Below are positions 1 through 8,420 of a DNA stretch of 64,000 nucleotides, in pieces. The notes beneath the pieces are model-generated. The model worked only from the letters and a program-made list of their open reading frames with translations. It did no database searches and was not told the DNA's origin. How positions within the stretch are numbered: the first letter of the stretch is position 1; every line of letters starts with the position of its first letter. Source of the stretch: Moraxella caprae DSM 19149 (lineage in GTDB: Bacteria; Pseudomonadota; Gammaproteobacteria; Pseudomonadales; Moraxellaceae); assembly GCF_000426885.1 (NCBI RefSeq), contig NZ_KE384583.1, positions 55,322-119,321 on the forward strand, read 5' to 3'. A program made the position numbers and the translations under genes.

Positions 1-1790
1 TAAAAGCCCCTCGTGGCGACCGCTCTGGCGTGATTGTTGAGCCACTTTTGACCGACCAATGGTACGTCAAAATCGCCCCCCTTGCCGAGCCTGCCATACA
101 AGCGGTGCAAAATGGCGACATCAAATTCGTCCCTGAGCAGTACACCAATATGTACATGGCGTGGATGCGTGATATTCAAGACTGGTGTATCAGCCGTCAG
201 CTGTGGTGGGGACACCGCATTCCTGCGTGGTATGATGATAATGGCAATTTTTATGTCGGTCGCAGTGAAAACGAAGTGCGTGAAAAATATAATCTGGGCG
301 ATATTGCTTTACGCCAAGATGACGATGTTTTGGATACTTGGTTTTCATCAGCTCTTTGGACTTTTTCAACGCTTGGCTGGAAAGGAACGGATGAAGATTT
401 TGATAATGCCATTTTACAAAACTTTCACCCCACAAGCGTCCTAGTTACAGGCTTTGACATCATTTTCTTTTGGGTTGCCCGTATGATTATGATGACGCTT
501 CATTTTGTCAAGGACAAGGACGGCAAGCCACAAGTGCCATTTCATACCGTCTATGTACATGGCTTGGTGCGTGATAGCGAAGGGCAAAAGATGAGTAAAT
601 CCAAGGGCAACGTGCTTGACCCCTTGGATTTGATTGATAGTATTGACCTAGAAAGTCTGGTCGCCAAACGTACCACGGGGCTGATGAACCCCAAAGATGC
701 CGTTAAAATTGAAAAAGCCACTCGCAAAGAGTTCCCCGAAGGTATTCTTGCCTATGGCACAGATGCGGTGCGTTTTACCTTTGCAAGTCTAGCCAGTACA
801 GGGCGAGACATCAATTTTGACCTAAAACGTGTGGAAGGCTATCGTAACTTCTGCAACAAAATTTGGAACGCCACTCGCTTTGTCTTGATGAACGTAGAAG
901 GCAAGCCAATCAGCGACACGCCCCGCCCCGAGTTTTGGGAATTATCCGAAAAATGGATAATAAGCCGACTACAAAAATGCGAACAAGCGGTAAACTTGGC
1001 GTTTGAGACCTATCGTTTTGACTTGGCAAGCCAATCTATTTATGACTTTATTTGGAATGAATACTGCGACTGGTATGTGGAGCTTGTCAAGCCTGTCCTA
1101 AACGATGAGAGCGTGCCTGATGAGCGTAAAGCCGAGATTCGCCGTGTGCTGTTGTCAGTGCTGGAAGTCGCCTTGCGTTTGACACACCCCATTATGCCGT
1201 TTATTACCGAAGAGATTTGGCAAACGCTTGCCCCCATGCTTGGGCAGACAGGCGAGAGTATCATGCTCGCTCCATTCCCTGTGGCGGACGATGAACGCAT
1301 TGACGAGCAAGCCGAAAATGATATGGCATGGCTACAAAGCCTTATCGGTGCGGTGCGAAACATTCGTGGCGAGATGAAACTGGGCAATGCCGTGCGTTTG
1401 CCTGTGCTACTGCAAGGCGTAACGGACGAAGAGAGAGCAAGCCTTGCCCGCATTGAAAGTCAGTTTAAAGCCCTTGCTAAGGTTGAGCGTTTGGAATTTT
1501 TAGGCAATGATGAAAAAGCCCCGTTATCATCATCTAGCGTGATTGGGCAAGCGGTTGTTTATGTGCCGATGAAAGGCTTGATTGACCCTACGGTGGAATT
1601 GGCTCGTCTCAATAAAGAACTGGAAAAACTTACCAAACAATACGACCAAATCGCAAATAAACTTGCCAATGAAGGTTTTGTTGCCAAAGCACCGCCTGCG
1701 GTTGTTTCGGCTGAACGAGAGAAATTAAGTGAGCTTGAAGGGCAGATTGGGAAGGTGAAAGAGGGTATGGGGGAGATTGAGGGGTTGTAA
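1..1790 (+). CDS. valS: Valyl-tRNA synthetase, C-terminal part (5' end outside window)
   Basis: Charges tRNA-Val with valine in the cytoplasm (class I aminoacyl-tRNA synthetase). The reading frame is open from base 3 at the window edge, so the gene starts upstream; about 595 residues of a usual ~950 are present. Visible in order: end of the catalytic/editing part (PRGDRSG, then LTDQWYVK), the class I signature [10 protein letters not shown], the anticodon-binding helical domain (NKIWNATRF onward), and a C-terminal Arg/Lys-rich coiled-coil tail ([17 protein letters not shown]) typical of ValRS. The stop is TAA at 1788-1790. No clear poly-T terminator follows; the palindrome at 1829-1853 may serve instead. 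Confidence 0.97.
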   Translation, partial: KAPRGDRSGVIVEPLLTDQWYVKIAPLAEPAIQAVQNGDIKFVPEQYTNMYMAWMRDIQDWCISRQLWWGHRIPAWYDDNGNFYVGRSENEVREKYNLGDIALRQDDDVLDTWFSSALWTFSTLGWKGTDEDFDNAILQNFHPTSVLVTGFDIIFFWVARMIMMTLHFVKDKDGKPQVPFHTVYVHGLVRDSEGQKMSKSKGNVLDPLDLIDSIDLESLVAKRTTGLMNPKDAVKIEKATRKEFPEGILAYGTDAVRFTFASLASTGRDINFDLKRVEGYRNFCNKIWNATRFVLMNVEGKPISDTPRPEFWELSEKWIISRLQKCEQAVNLAFETYRFDLASQSIYDFIWNEYCDWYVELVKPVLNDESVPDERKAEIRRVLLSVLEVALRLTHPIMPFITEEIWQTLAPMLGQTGESIMLAPFPVADDERIDEQAENDMAWLQSLIGAVRNIRGEMKLGNAVRLPVLLQGVTDEERASLARIESQFKALAKVERLEFLGNDEKAPLSSSSVIGQAVVYVPMKGLIDPTVELARLNKELEKLTKQYDQIANKLANEGFVAKAPPAVVSAEREKLSELEGQIGKVKEGMGEIEGL

Positions 1791-1828
1791 GTTTGAAAAA
1801 TACTTCCATTATCATCCTAGTATATACT

Positions 1829-1860
1829 CTTTTGGAGTTGAATGCTCCAAAAGATATAAT
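1829..1860 (+). promoter_or_regulatory. Promoter overlapped by a perfect 9-bp palindrome
   Basis: CTTTTGGAG (1829-1837) and CTCCAAAAG (1845-1853) form a perfect 9-bp inverted repeat with a 7-nt loop. The left arm contains TTGGAG (1832-1837), which sits exactly 17 bp before TATAAT (1855-1860), so a sigma-70-like promoter is covered by the palindrome. A GAGGT ribosome site and the ATG at 1882 follow. No T-run follows the stem, so an operator is more likely than a terminator. The promoter call is inference from spacing. Confidence 0.5.
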
Positions 1861-1881
1861 TTAATTAAATGAGGTAATTTT

Positions 1882-3423
1882 ATGTTAGTTTATGCAAATC
1901 ATTTTGAAATCATAGGCAAAGACCGTGAAAGTGAAGTTTTTCGAACGATTAAAGGTTGGTTAAAAAGTATCACAAAACTTGATTTATCTATCAATGACCT
2001 AAAAAGTGGTAGTGATTTTTCGGATGAGAGTAAGTATTATTTCATTAGAACAATCAAAGATGATGATAGCAAACAGTAATCAATCTCTTTATTTCATTAT
2101 GATATAGAAATAAAAGGTAGAGAGTGGAAAACGGAAATTGGTATTAAAAATAATACAGATACTTTATTTATGTCATTAAAGGTTGAAACGATAGAGCAAA
2201 GCACACTTGTGAGTGTTCAGCCTCAATCTACACGACCTAAATTGATTAATTTTTTACAACAAAATTGTAATTTTAACTTAAATACAATAGGTTCAAGTCA
2301 TGTTAATGTAGATAACTTTAATGATTTTAAAAATATAGTTTTTGATCCTAATAGAGATTATCCAATAGTCTTGGTTAGTTGTATGAATGACAGTGGATTG
2401 TCATTTGTTGATTGTGAAAAACTACAAGAGCATTTGTTTGGGTTAGCTCAGGTTTATTTTTTAGAAAATAATATCAATTCTTACGAATTTGAGAGTTTTA
2501 TGGGTACTACCAAATGTTGTGCTTGGGATGGTGCAATAAATATTATTTACCCGATTAATAAATACAGCAATATTTCCAACACACTATTTTCCAGATCGAA
2601 ATTAACTGAACTTGATAAGGAATCGAGTGCTATTTTTAGAAGTATTTTGTCTTATGTTACAAATTATACAAATATCCGTAAAAAATCTAGACATTTGAGC
2701 CCTTATGACGTAAAGTTAGAAGGCTTGAAAAATCGTAGAAACAAACTGAAGGCTGAAATTAGAAATTTAAATTTTGAAAATAGTTCTGATGAGTTAGTTG
2801 AATATAAAAAATTGGCTAATGAATTATTTGAAGAATTAGCAAATGCGGAAGAAAGTTTTTCAGAAAAAATTAAGCAGCAGGAAAATAGTTTTCTTGAAAT
2901 GTTATCTCAAAGTGAGGAACAAGTTAATAAACTGTCTGATGAAAATAATAGATTGAATTCTAGAATCTATCAACTTGAATATTCTAATTCTAATACCATT
3001 CAAAACAAAGTTGGGGACAATTCTATTATTATAAATTTAAATGAAAATGATTTATATAATAATGAAATTAAACTTTTTATTTTGGAGGCAATACAAAACT
3101 ATTTTAATAGTTTGCCCCAAGATGATAAAAGCACAAGAAAATATCATATTTTCAAAAACTTATTGGATTGCAATCAAGGTTTTTTAAGTCAAAAAGATGA
3201 CTTTTTTAATAGATTGAAAGTTGAATTTAAGGGTTATACTAAGTTAAACAAGAAACAAAGAGATGTGCTATCAGAATGCAATGTCGAGTTAAAAAATGAA
3301 ATCTCTCATAATACTATTGGGTTTATTGGGGATGATAGATACACAATGACATTCGCAAAAACAGCTAGCGATGCCAAAGCTGGTGATAACATTGTTCGAG
3401 ATATTAAGAAACAGTTGTTTTAA
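1882..3423 (+). pseudogene. Orphan coiled-coil protein gene interrupted by an in-frame TAA
   Basis: From the ATG at 1882 (good GAGGT site) one frame runs to 3423, broken only by TAA at 2077-2079. Reading through gives about 513 residues; the two pieces are 65 and 417 residues, the second from an ATG at 2170 with no ribosome site. Codons between the stop and 2170 still encode a plausible beta-rich stretch (GREWKTEIGIKN), so this is one gene with a nonsense mutation, or a stop that is read through. The middle holds a conserved-looking segment (YPIVLVSCMNDSG, then WDGAINIIYP), followed by a long Glu/Lys/Asn coiled coil (about residues 270-380 of the full frame) and a C-terminal basic domain. It is much more AT-rich than its neighbours, suggesting acquisition by transfer. 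I do not recognise the family. The architecture loosely recalls orphan proteins seen near defence genes, which is only an impression. Confidence 0.6.
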
Positions 3424-3429
3424 CATTTC

Positions 3430-4329
3430 TTAAAATATCCCCACCACCCCAAACACCACACTATGCCCCTGCACAATCACATCAATATCAGGGGCATAGC
3501 CACCACCCATTGTTACCGCCATTGGAATTTGCCTATTAAACATCGTCTCTACCACATAGCGTTCTCGCTCGTACAGTCCATCCATTGTTAGATTTATCCG
3601 CCCAAGCCTATCATCAGCCAGCACATCCACCCCTGCTTGATAAAAGACAAAATCAGGGTTAAAGTCATCCAGCACTTTGGGCAAATGGTATTTTAACAAA
3701 CTTAAATACTCATCATCGCCCACACCGTCCGCCAAACCAATGTCCAAATCCGACTTAGGCTTATGATAGGGATAATTTTTCTCACCGTGCATACTCATCA
3801 CAAAGACATTGGCATTATCCGCCATGATAGACGCATTGCCATTGCCCTGATGAACATCTAAGTCAAGGATTAAAATGCGTTTGGCAAGCCCTTCTTTTAA
3901 CAGCACATTGCTCGCCACACAAATGTCATTTAAAATACAAAAGCCCTCGCCACTGTCCGCAAAGGCGTGGTGCGTCCCACCCGAAGTGGACAGGCTAATG
4001 CCGTCCGTCAAGGCATAATTGGCACATTCTATGGTTGCCCCAACCACCAGCCGTTCACGGTCTATCAGGGACTTACTCATTGGCAAGCCAATTTTTCGGC
4101 AGTCTTTGGGCGATAAGGTCAGATTATCAAGGGCGTGCCAATACTCCACCGTGTGCGTGGTCAAAATCTCGTCCACGCTTGCCATTTTTGGGGTAAAAAA
4201 CTGCTCGGGCGTGGCAATGCCGTCCGCAATCAGTTTTTTGGGCAAAAGTTCATATTTTGCCATGGGGAAACGGTGTCCATCTGGCAAGGGCAGGGCAAAC
4301 TCGGGGCAATGAGCGATTTTAAAGAACAT
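3430..4329 (-). CDS. Histone-deacetylase-family protein
   Basis: Zinc-dependent hydrolase of the HDAC/acetoin-utilisation/acetylpolyamine amidohydrolase superfamily; bacterial members remove acyl groups from small amines or lysines, and the substrate here is unknown. Family signs: STSGGTHHAFADSGEGFC (active-site His pair, about residue 115) and LDLDVHQGNG (metal-binding Asp and His, about residue 156), then DFVFYQAGVDVLADDRLG (third metal ligand) and a glycine-rich MGGGY near the end. At 299 residues it is a normal short bacterial form. It starts 5 bases after the stop of the YbjN-like gene, so the two are probably co-transcribed. It ends 6 bases from the converging orphan gene's stop. Confidence 0.88.
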   Translation of the reverse strand: MFFKIAHCPEFALPLPDGHRFPMAKYELLPKKLIADGIATPEQFFTPKMASVDEILTTHTVEYWHALDNLTLSPKDCRKIGLPMSKSLIDRERLVVGATIECANYALTDGISLSTSGGTHHAFADSGEGFCILNDICVASNVLLKEGLAKRILILDLDVHQGNGNASIMADNANVFVMSMHGEKNYPYHKPKSDLDIGLADGVGDDEYLSLLKYHLPKVLDDFNPDFVFYQAGVDVLADDRLGRINLTMDGLYERERYVVETMFNRQIPMAVTMGGGYAPDIDVIVQGHSVVFGVVGIF

Positions 4330-4334
4330 AAAGA

Positions 4335-5009
4335 TTATTGGGCGGTGTGAGTGGGCAGAAAAAACGTCCGCTTTTCATCGTCCACAACCGCCTTTATCTC
4401 ATCGCCCACGTCCACATAATCCCCTGCAAACTGGCTTGGCTCATCGTCCGCCAGCACGAGCGTCATGATACCCCGAGCCACTTCGGTAAGTCCTGCTAGG
4501 GCTTGTAGATAACAGCCGAGCGATTTGTCGGTTAATGGGTTAAACTCCACGTCAAAGGCAATCTTGGCACGCACTTCGCCGTCTGTGGGGTCAAACTCAA
4601 TCCCGCCAAAACTTACGTTCATGTTCATCTTGGCAATCTCCATAAGCATGGCGGTATAATGACTCGCAGGCACGCTGTCGTCTAATATGCCAAATGCCGA
4701 GACAAGCTGATTGTCTTCGTTGATACGAAACACGCACGTCCAGTCGTTCTCACGGTCGGTAAAGCCCATGATAAGATGATGTGTGTGTCCGCCGTCATCA
4801 GGTGGGCGGTGGTCGTATTTCCAGTCTTGTTTATCAAGCCATGCCATGATGTCACGGGTTATGGGGTGCGATGTGGGCTTGGCGGTTGGAGCGGTTAGGA
4901 TTTGTTTGGGTTTGGCGGTTTTTAGGGTGTCTTTTGCCTTGCCCGCTACTTTATCCGCTGTCGTGTCGGGATTGGGTTTTTTAAATAGACTTTTGATTTT
5001 TTTAAACAT
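4335..5009 (-). CDS. YbjN-domain protein
   Basis: About 224 residues from ATG at 5009. I prefer this start over an in-frame codon at 5078 because AAGG lies 9 bases upstream, the protein then begins MFKKIKSLFKKP, and the extra N-terminus would be encoded by the dispersed repeat at 5030-5171. A basic, Lys/Thr/Pro-rich low-complexity N-terminus (residues 1-50) precedes a YbjN-like domain (ITRDIMAWLDKQDWKYD onward) ending in an acidic tail. YbjN-type domains resemble type III secretion chaperones, and no precise role is known here. It is the first gene of a probable two-gene operon with the HDAC-like gene. Confidence 0.75.
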   Translation of the reverse strand: MFKKIKSLFKKPNPDTTADKVAGKAKDTLKTAKPKQILTAPTAKPTSHPITRDIMAWLDKQDWKYDHRPPDDGGHTHHLIMGFTDRENDWTCVFRINEDNQLVSAFGILDDSVPASHYTAMLMEIAKMNMNVSFGGIEFDPTDGEVRAKIAFDVEFNPLTDKSLGCYLQALAGLTEVARGIMTLVLADDEPSQFAGDYVDVGDEIKAVVDDEKRTFFLPTHTAQ

Positions 5010-5029
5010 AAGATTGCCTTGGTTGTATT

Positions 5030-5171
5030 TTAAAAGATTGATATTTACCGCGGATTTGTAGGGGTTGGCTCCGCACACCCTTTGATGACATTACCGTACA
5101 AAGCGTGCTTGGCACGCCCCTACATCCACACATCATTGCGTCTGTAATAATTTTAAAATTTCTTGGGCGTA
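5030..5171. repeat. Dispersed repeat family A, copy 1
   Basis: About 140 bp with the family core: TTGATATTTACC near one end, GTAGGGG and GCACACCCTTTGATGA in the middle, GGCGTGCT-type/GGCACGCCCCTAC, then CACACATCAT and TTTCTTGGGCGT at the other end. The ends read roughly as an imperfect inverted repeat (ATTTACC.../...GTAATAATTT). Related copies are at 11098-11237, 21473-21640 and 49783-49930. It fills most of the gap upstream of the YbjN-like gene. Confidence 0.75.
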
Positions 5172-5288
5172 TTTCAAGAATTAGCATAACAAAAAATAAG
5201 GAAATTAAAAAGCATTATTTGGGTTTTTTGGGGATTTTTCGATTTGACAGATTTTAACAAGGCATATTTTAAATCATCATTTACTTAC

Positions 5289-5413
5289 TAGACTTCCTGC
5301 AAAACTAGGCTTTCCGTTCGCCCCGAGCTTGTTGAGGGGTGGCGGAAAACCGTTATGGTTCGACAAGCTCACCACGAACGGTTTTCCTTATTTTGGGTTT
5401 TGCAGGAAGTCTA
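5289..5413. mobile_element. 125-bp miniature inverted-repeat element
   Basis: Bounded by perfect 17-bp inverted repeats: TAGACTTCCTGCAAAAC (5289-5305) and its reverse complement (5397-5413). If the ends are set at AGACTTCC/GGAAGTCT, a direct ACT flanks both sides, consistent with a 3-bp target duplication. The interior holds GTTCG...CGAAC-type palindromes related to 5479-5554. There is no coding capacity, so it would need a transposase acting in trans. A single matching end lies at 8271-8287. Confidence 0.75.
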
Positions 5414-5478
5414 CTGTTAAATACTGTGGTGTAGGCAACCAAAATGATTTACACTCTACAAAATGAAAAAGTACCACG

Positions 5479-5554
5479 GTTTCCGTTCGTGGTGAGCCTG
5501 TCGAACCATGACGGAAACCGACCCTTCGACAAGCTCAGGGCGAACGGTTTCCGT
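5479..5554. repeat. Palindromic REP-like repeats
   Basis: GGTTTCCGT (5479-5487) pairs perfectly with ACGGAAACC (5511-5519), enclosing TTCGTGGTGAGCCTGTCGAA; a second inverted unit follows (CCCTTCGACAAGCTCAGGG), ending in another GGTTTCCGT at 5546-5554. The same GTGAGC-TGTCGAACCA motif occurs inside the 5289-5413 element. On the minus strand the end of this repeat supplies the last codons and stop of the downstream gene (5535-5936). Confidence 0.7.
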
Positions 5555-5936
5555 AGTAAAATTCAATTTTGTTAGCTGTATCATAACGGTAATGGTCGGT
5601 ACAATCCACGATGATGATACTGTCCTGCTTTTCATGCCAAATAAAGTGTAGCACCATATCAGACGTGTGATAACGCCCCGTTGGGCTTAGGCGGTAGGAC
5701 GGTATGCCAATGTGATAATGCCACAAATGATTAGTGTAGGTATAGGTATAATTGGGGTCGGTTGGCGATAGATTTTTCCAAGACGGGCTGATTTTGCCTT
5801 TATAATGACAAAAAACGGCATGGTTAAATCCATGTTGCTCAACCAAATAAATAAAATCCACAATCGCATTTTGTAAATTGGGCGGAAAATTAGGATATTC
5901 TTTTACAAATTCATCGCCAAGTAAAATATCGGTCAT
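5535..5936 (-). CDS. Putative toxin-like protein of a small two-gene module
   Basis: 133 residues. The N-terminus (DEFVKEYPNFPPNLQNAIVD) has the helix pattern of RelE/ParE-like proteins. The middle is rich in Tyr/His/Trp (NHLWHYHIGIPSYR), followed by strand-like segments (SDMVLHFIWHEK, SIIIVDCTDHY), which would fit a small ribonuclease-type toxin fold. The last residues (GNRSP, stop) are read from the palindromic repeat, so the native C-terminus may have been altered by repeat insertion. It follows the 79-residue gene by 44 bases on the same strand. The toxin assignment is inferred from size, order and pattern; I did not recognise a named family. Confidence 0.5.
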   Translation of the reverse strand: MTDILLGDEFVKEYPNFPPNLQNAIVDFIYLVEQHGFNHAVFCHYKGKISPSWKNLSPTDPNYTYTYTNHLWHYHIGIPSYRLSPTGRYHTSDMVLHFIWHEKQDSIIIVDCTDHYRYDTANKIEFYYGNRSP

Positions 5937-5980
5937 AAAAAAGCCCTGTTTGTCATCAGGGCGTATTATATCAGGATTGT

Positions 5981-6220
5981 TTAGGCATGGTTAATTTGTT
6001 TGGCACGGTTTAACAAAAACGCATGAATTTGTGATTTTTCCAGCCCTTTTGGCAAAGCAACCCTATCAGCACGAATGGCTTTATCCATACGCTGTCGGTC
6101 TAAGGCAATGGGCGAGTAATCGTCCGTCATATGTTTATCATAATAATATGCCACGATAGACGTGCGTACATATTGATGATGTACGGCATGGGTATTGTCA
6201 ATGATAGGGGTAAATAACAT
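5981..6220 (-). CDS. Putative antitoxin-like small protein
   Basis: 79 residues, the upstream partner of the gene at 5535-5936. It contains a central YYYDKHMTDDYSPIALDRQRMDKAIRADRVALPKG stretch (quoted here only as a region, residues about 25-60) with charged helices and no membrane segment or signal peptide. Size, order (small gene first) and spacing fit a type II antitoxin, but no DNA-binding motif is evident. It could also be an ordinary small hypothetical protein. Confidence 0.45.
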   Translation of the reverse strand: MLFTPIIDNTHAVHHQYVRTSIVAYYYDKHMTDDYSPIALDRQRMDKAIRADRVALPKGLEKSQIHAFLLNRAKQINHA

Positions 6221-6384
6221 GAAAAACTCATAAATACTATGCAGTAATGCATATTTTAAACATTTTTAACTGATAACACAAGTTATCATTTTTAATCCCA
6301 CAAAACAATCATCATTTTTGCCGTCATCATTCAAATTTCCCCCAAAATTTGCTATGATAATACTTTATAATCAAGAACAGCCCC

Positions 6385-6987
6385 ATGACCCATTCAGCAA
6401 CCCTACAACTGCACCAAGTCGCCATTGGACGGGGCGATTTTATCTTGTGCGATGACGTCAATCTTACCCTACACGCAGGCGATGTGTGTCATCTGGTCGG
6501 CGAAAACGGACTGGGCAAGACCACCCTACTTAACCAAATCGCAGGACTACTCCCCACCACGCACGGCACAATCACCAAATCCCCACTGGTGTACGTCTCT
6601 CATCAACTGGGTATCAGTCCTGTCTTGACGGTCGCCCAAAATTTGCGGTTTTTGTTTTCGCTGTATGATGTACAAGCGGATAATGACACCATTGACACCG
6701 CCCTAGACATGGTTGGACTGTATGGCTTGGGCGATACGTCCAGCGTTCAGCTATCAGCAGGACAAAAAAGACGGATCGGACTGGCACGGCTGTTTATCAT
6801 GACCCCCACCCATGCCCCCTTATGGCTACTTGATGAGCCTTTGACTGCCCTAGATGTGGCAATGGTCGCCAAATTAGAAAAACGCATGGGCGAGTTTGCA
6901 AACATGGGCGGAGCGGTGCTTGCCACAAGCCACCAAGCTATGCAAGGGGCAAACCGTGTGCTAGACTTAGCGGAGTTTGCCCTATGA
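6385..6987 (+). CDS. ccmA: Cytochrome c maturation heme exporter ATP-binding protein CcmA
   Basis: ATPase of the CcmABCD complex that drives release of holo-CcmE during cytochrome c maturation; peripheral on the cytoplasmic face of the inner membrane. About 200 residues, the usual length. Walker A is GENGLGKTTL (about residue 39), the ABC signature LSAGQKRRIGLARL (about residue 123) and Walker B LWLLDEP, followed by a switch His in ATSHQ. Its stop overlaps the ccmB start by 4 bases (ATGA), so the two are translationally coupled. No ccmC-H genes follow in this window. Confidence 0.93.
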   Translation: MTHSATLQLHQVAIGRGDFILCDDVNLTLHAGDVCHLVGENGLGKTTLLNQIAGLLPTTHGTITKSPLVYVSHQLGISPVLTVAQNLRFLFSLYDVQADNDTIDTALDMVGLYGLGDTSSVQLSAGQKRRIGLARLFIMTPTHAPLWLLDEPLTALDVAMVAKLEKRMGEFANMGGAVLATSHQAMQGANRVLDLAEFAL

Positions 6988-7643
6988 AAGCCCTACTACA
7001 ACGAGAATGGCAAATCAAACGTCAAGGGGCGGTGCAATGGCTCTACCCCTTGGTGCTGTTTTTGCTTATCATCACGCTGTTTCCCTTGGCTATCGGGGCA
7101 GAGCCTGCCACACTGTTACGCTTAGCAAGTTCGGCGGTGTGGATAGCGGTGCTGTTGTCGCTCGTTATGGGCATAGAAGAGCTGTTTCGCCCCGATTTTG
7201 ACAATGGCACGCTTGCCGAGCTTGTCGTCTCAAACGCCCCACTTGCCACATGGGTAGCCGTGCGGTTGGCGGTGCATTGGCTGTTTAGTGCAGGCTTTGT
7301 GGCGGTGTTGTCATTTCTAGCGATACCGCTGTTTGGCTTGCCTATGGGCGACACGCTCATGCTTGCCGTCTCTATCGTAGTCGGCTCGCCCATGCTTCTC
7401 ATGCTGTCCGCCATCGCAAGCTCGCTCACATTGACCCTAAAAAACGGGGCGGTACTTGTGCCACTCATCGCCCTACCCATGCAATTGCCTGTGCTGATTT
7501 TTGCCACAGGGGCGGTGGATTTGCACGCCACAGGGTTAAATGGCTTACCCATTCTTGCCATGCTCGGGGCGGGCAGTATTTTGGCAGTGATGATAACGCC
7601 TTTTGTGATTGCAGGGATTTTAAAAATGGCGTGGGCGGATTGA
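6984..7643 (+). CDS. ccmB: Heme exporter membrane protein CcmB
   Basis: Inner-membrane partner of CcmA in the cytochrome c maturation ABC complex. 219 residues with about six hydrophobic segments (for example LYPLVLFLLIITLFPLAIG and LAVSIVVGSPMLLMLSAIA) and the family-typical ELFRPDFDNGTLAEL after the second segment, P-rich loops, and LPVLIFATGAV near residue 165. It starts inside ccmA (4-base overlap). The gene downstream is unrelated and on its own promoter, so ccmAB stands alone here. Confidence 0.93.
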   Translation: MKALLQREWQIKRQGAVQWLYPLVLFLLIITLFPLAIGAEPATLLRLASSAVWIAVLLSLVMGIEELFRPDFDNGTLAELVVSNAPLATWVAVRLAVHWLFSAGFVAVLSFLAIPLFGLPMGDTLMLAVSIVVGSPMLLMLSAIASSLTLTLKNGAVLVPLIALPMQLPVLIFATGAVDLHATGLNGLPILAMLGAGSILAVMITPFVIAGILKMAWAD

Positions 7644-7705
7644 TTGTGATTTAACCACCGCTTGATATATTTACAATACATTACAAAAAATTTATTAACT
7701 GTGGA

Positions 7706-7736
7706 TTGACAAAAAAAAAATCAGATATCCTATAAT
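7706..7736 (+). promoter_or_regulatory. Probable sigma-70 promoter for 7770-8198
   Basis: TTGACA (7706-7711) and TATAAT (7731-7736) are both perfect consensus hexamers, separated by 19 bases that are mostly A. The ATG at 7770 follows 33 bases later, with a short TTTAGGG ribosome-site-like stretch. The spacer is 1-2 bases longer than ideal. Confidence 0.65.
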
Positions 7737-7769
7737 TACATTTTTGTTACTTTATTTAGGGTATATTTT

Positions 7770-8198
7770 ATGTTAGGTTTTTTACTCTTGGTTGTCATTC
7801 TCTTGGCTGTCATTCCAGTATTTATTGGTGCTAAATACTATGACTTTAGGAGATACACAAAAGGATATGCAGATGCAATTGAATATGCAAGGAAAAATGC
7901 AGGTGTTGATTTTCAGCCAGACTATCTATTAAAAACTAGCATTTTAAAAGTCCCTGTATTTGGCATTGACTCTGAAAAAAAGCTTTTTTATATTTATGGT
8001 CGTAAAAGCTGTGGAATATTTCACGCATCAGAAGTTACCAATATCAGCCTTGATCAAAGACCTAGCGGCAATGCTTTTAAAACGTTCTTAACTTTAACTG
8101 TAAAAGACTTAGATGAACCTAAGCGATATGTCATATTTGGCAATATGATTGAAGCGGAAACTTGGTTTGGTAGAGTACAAGCCGTTTGGAATAGTTAA
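7770..8198 (+). CDS. Small membrane-anchored protein of unknown function
   Basis: 142 residues. One strongly hydrophobic N-terminal segment (LLLVVILLAVIPVFIGA, residues 4-21) is probably an uncleaved anchor. The rest is a soluble domain with strand-rich pattern (KLFYIYGRKSCGIFHASEV, residues about 70-90; KTFLTLTVKDL; KRYVIFGN) that resembles a small PH-like beta fold. I do not recognise the family. It is preceded by a consensus promoter and followed by 220 bases without a gene, so it is probably monocistronic. Confidence 0.7.
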   Translation: MLGFLLLVVILLAVIPVFIGAKYYDFRRYTKGYADAIEYARKNAGVDFQPDYLLKTSILKVPVFGIDSEKKLFYIYGRKSCGIFHASEVTNISLDQRPSGNAFKTFLTLTVKDLDEPKRYVIFGNMIEAETWFGRVQAVWNS

Positions 8199-8270
8199 TT
8201 TGAATCAGTCCAATAACATTTTAATCGACAATGAATTAAGGGTAAAGCTCGTGTTTGGATGGATTGGGTA

Positions 8271-8287
8271 GTTTTGCAGGAAGTCTA
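8271..8287. repeat. Solitary 17-bp end of the miniature element
   Basis: GTTTTGCAGGAAGTCTA is identical to the right inverted repeat of the 125-bp element at 5397-5413. No partner end is visible nearby, so this is a decayed or partial copy. It lies between the genes ending at 8198 and starting at 8421; the rest of that gap is AT-rich and shows nothing else. Confidence 0.65.
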
Positions 8288-8420
8288 TTATTTGATATGG
8301 TAAAATAACGCTTATCAAATTCACGTTATATTTATTAAATAAAGCACCCGAATTATTCAAACACTGGTTTCACCGCCAATTCACCAAAATATTTGTAATT
8401 TTGATTTAAAGGATTTAGTA

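Noticed and set aside
5010..5078. Longer start of the YbjN-like protein
   Set aside because: It would be read from a dispersed repeat; AAGG precedes the ATG at 5009.
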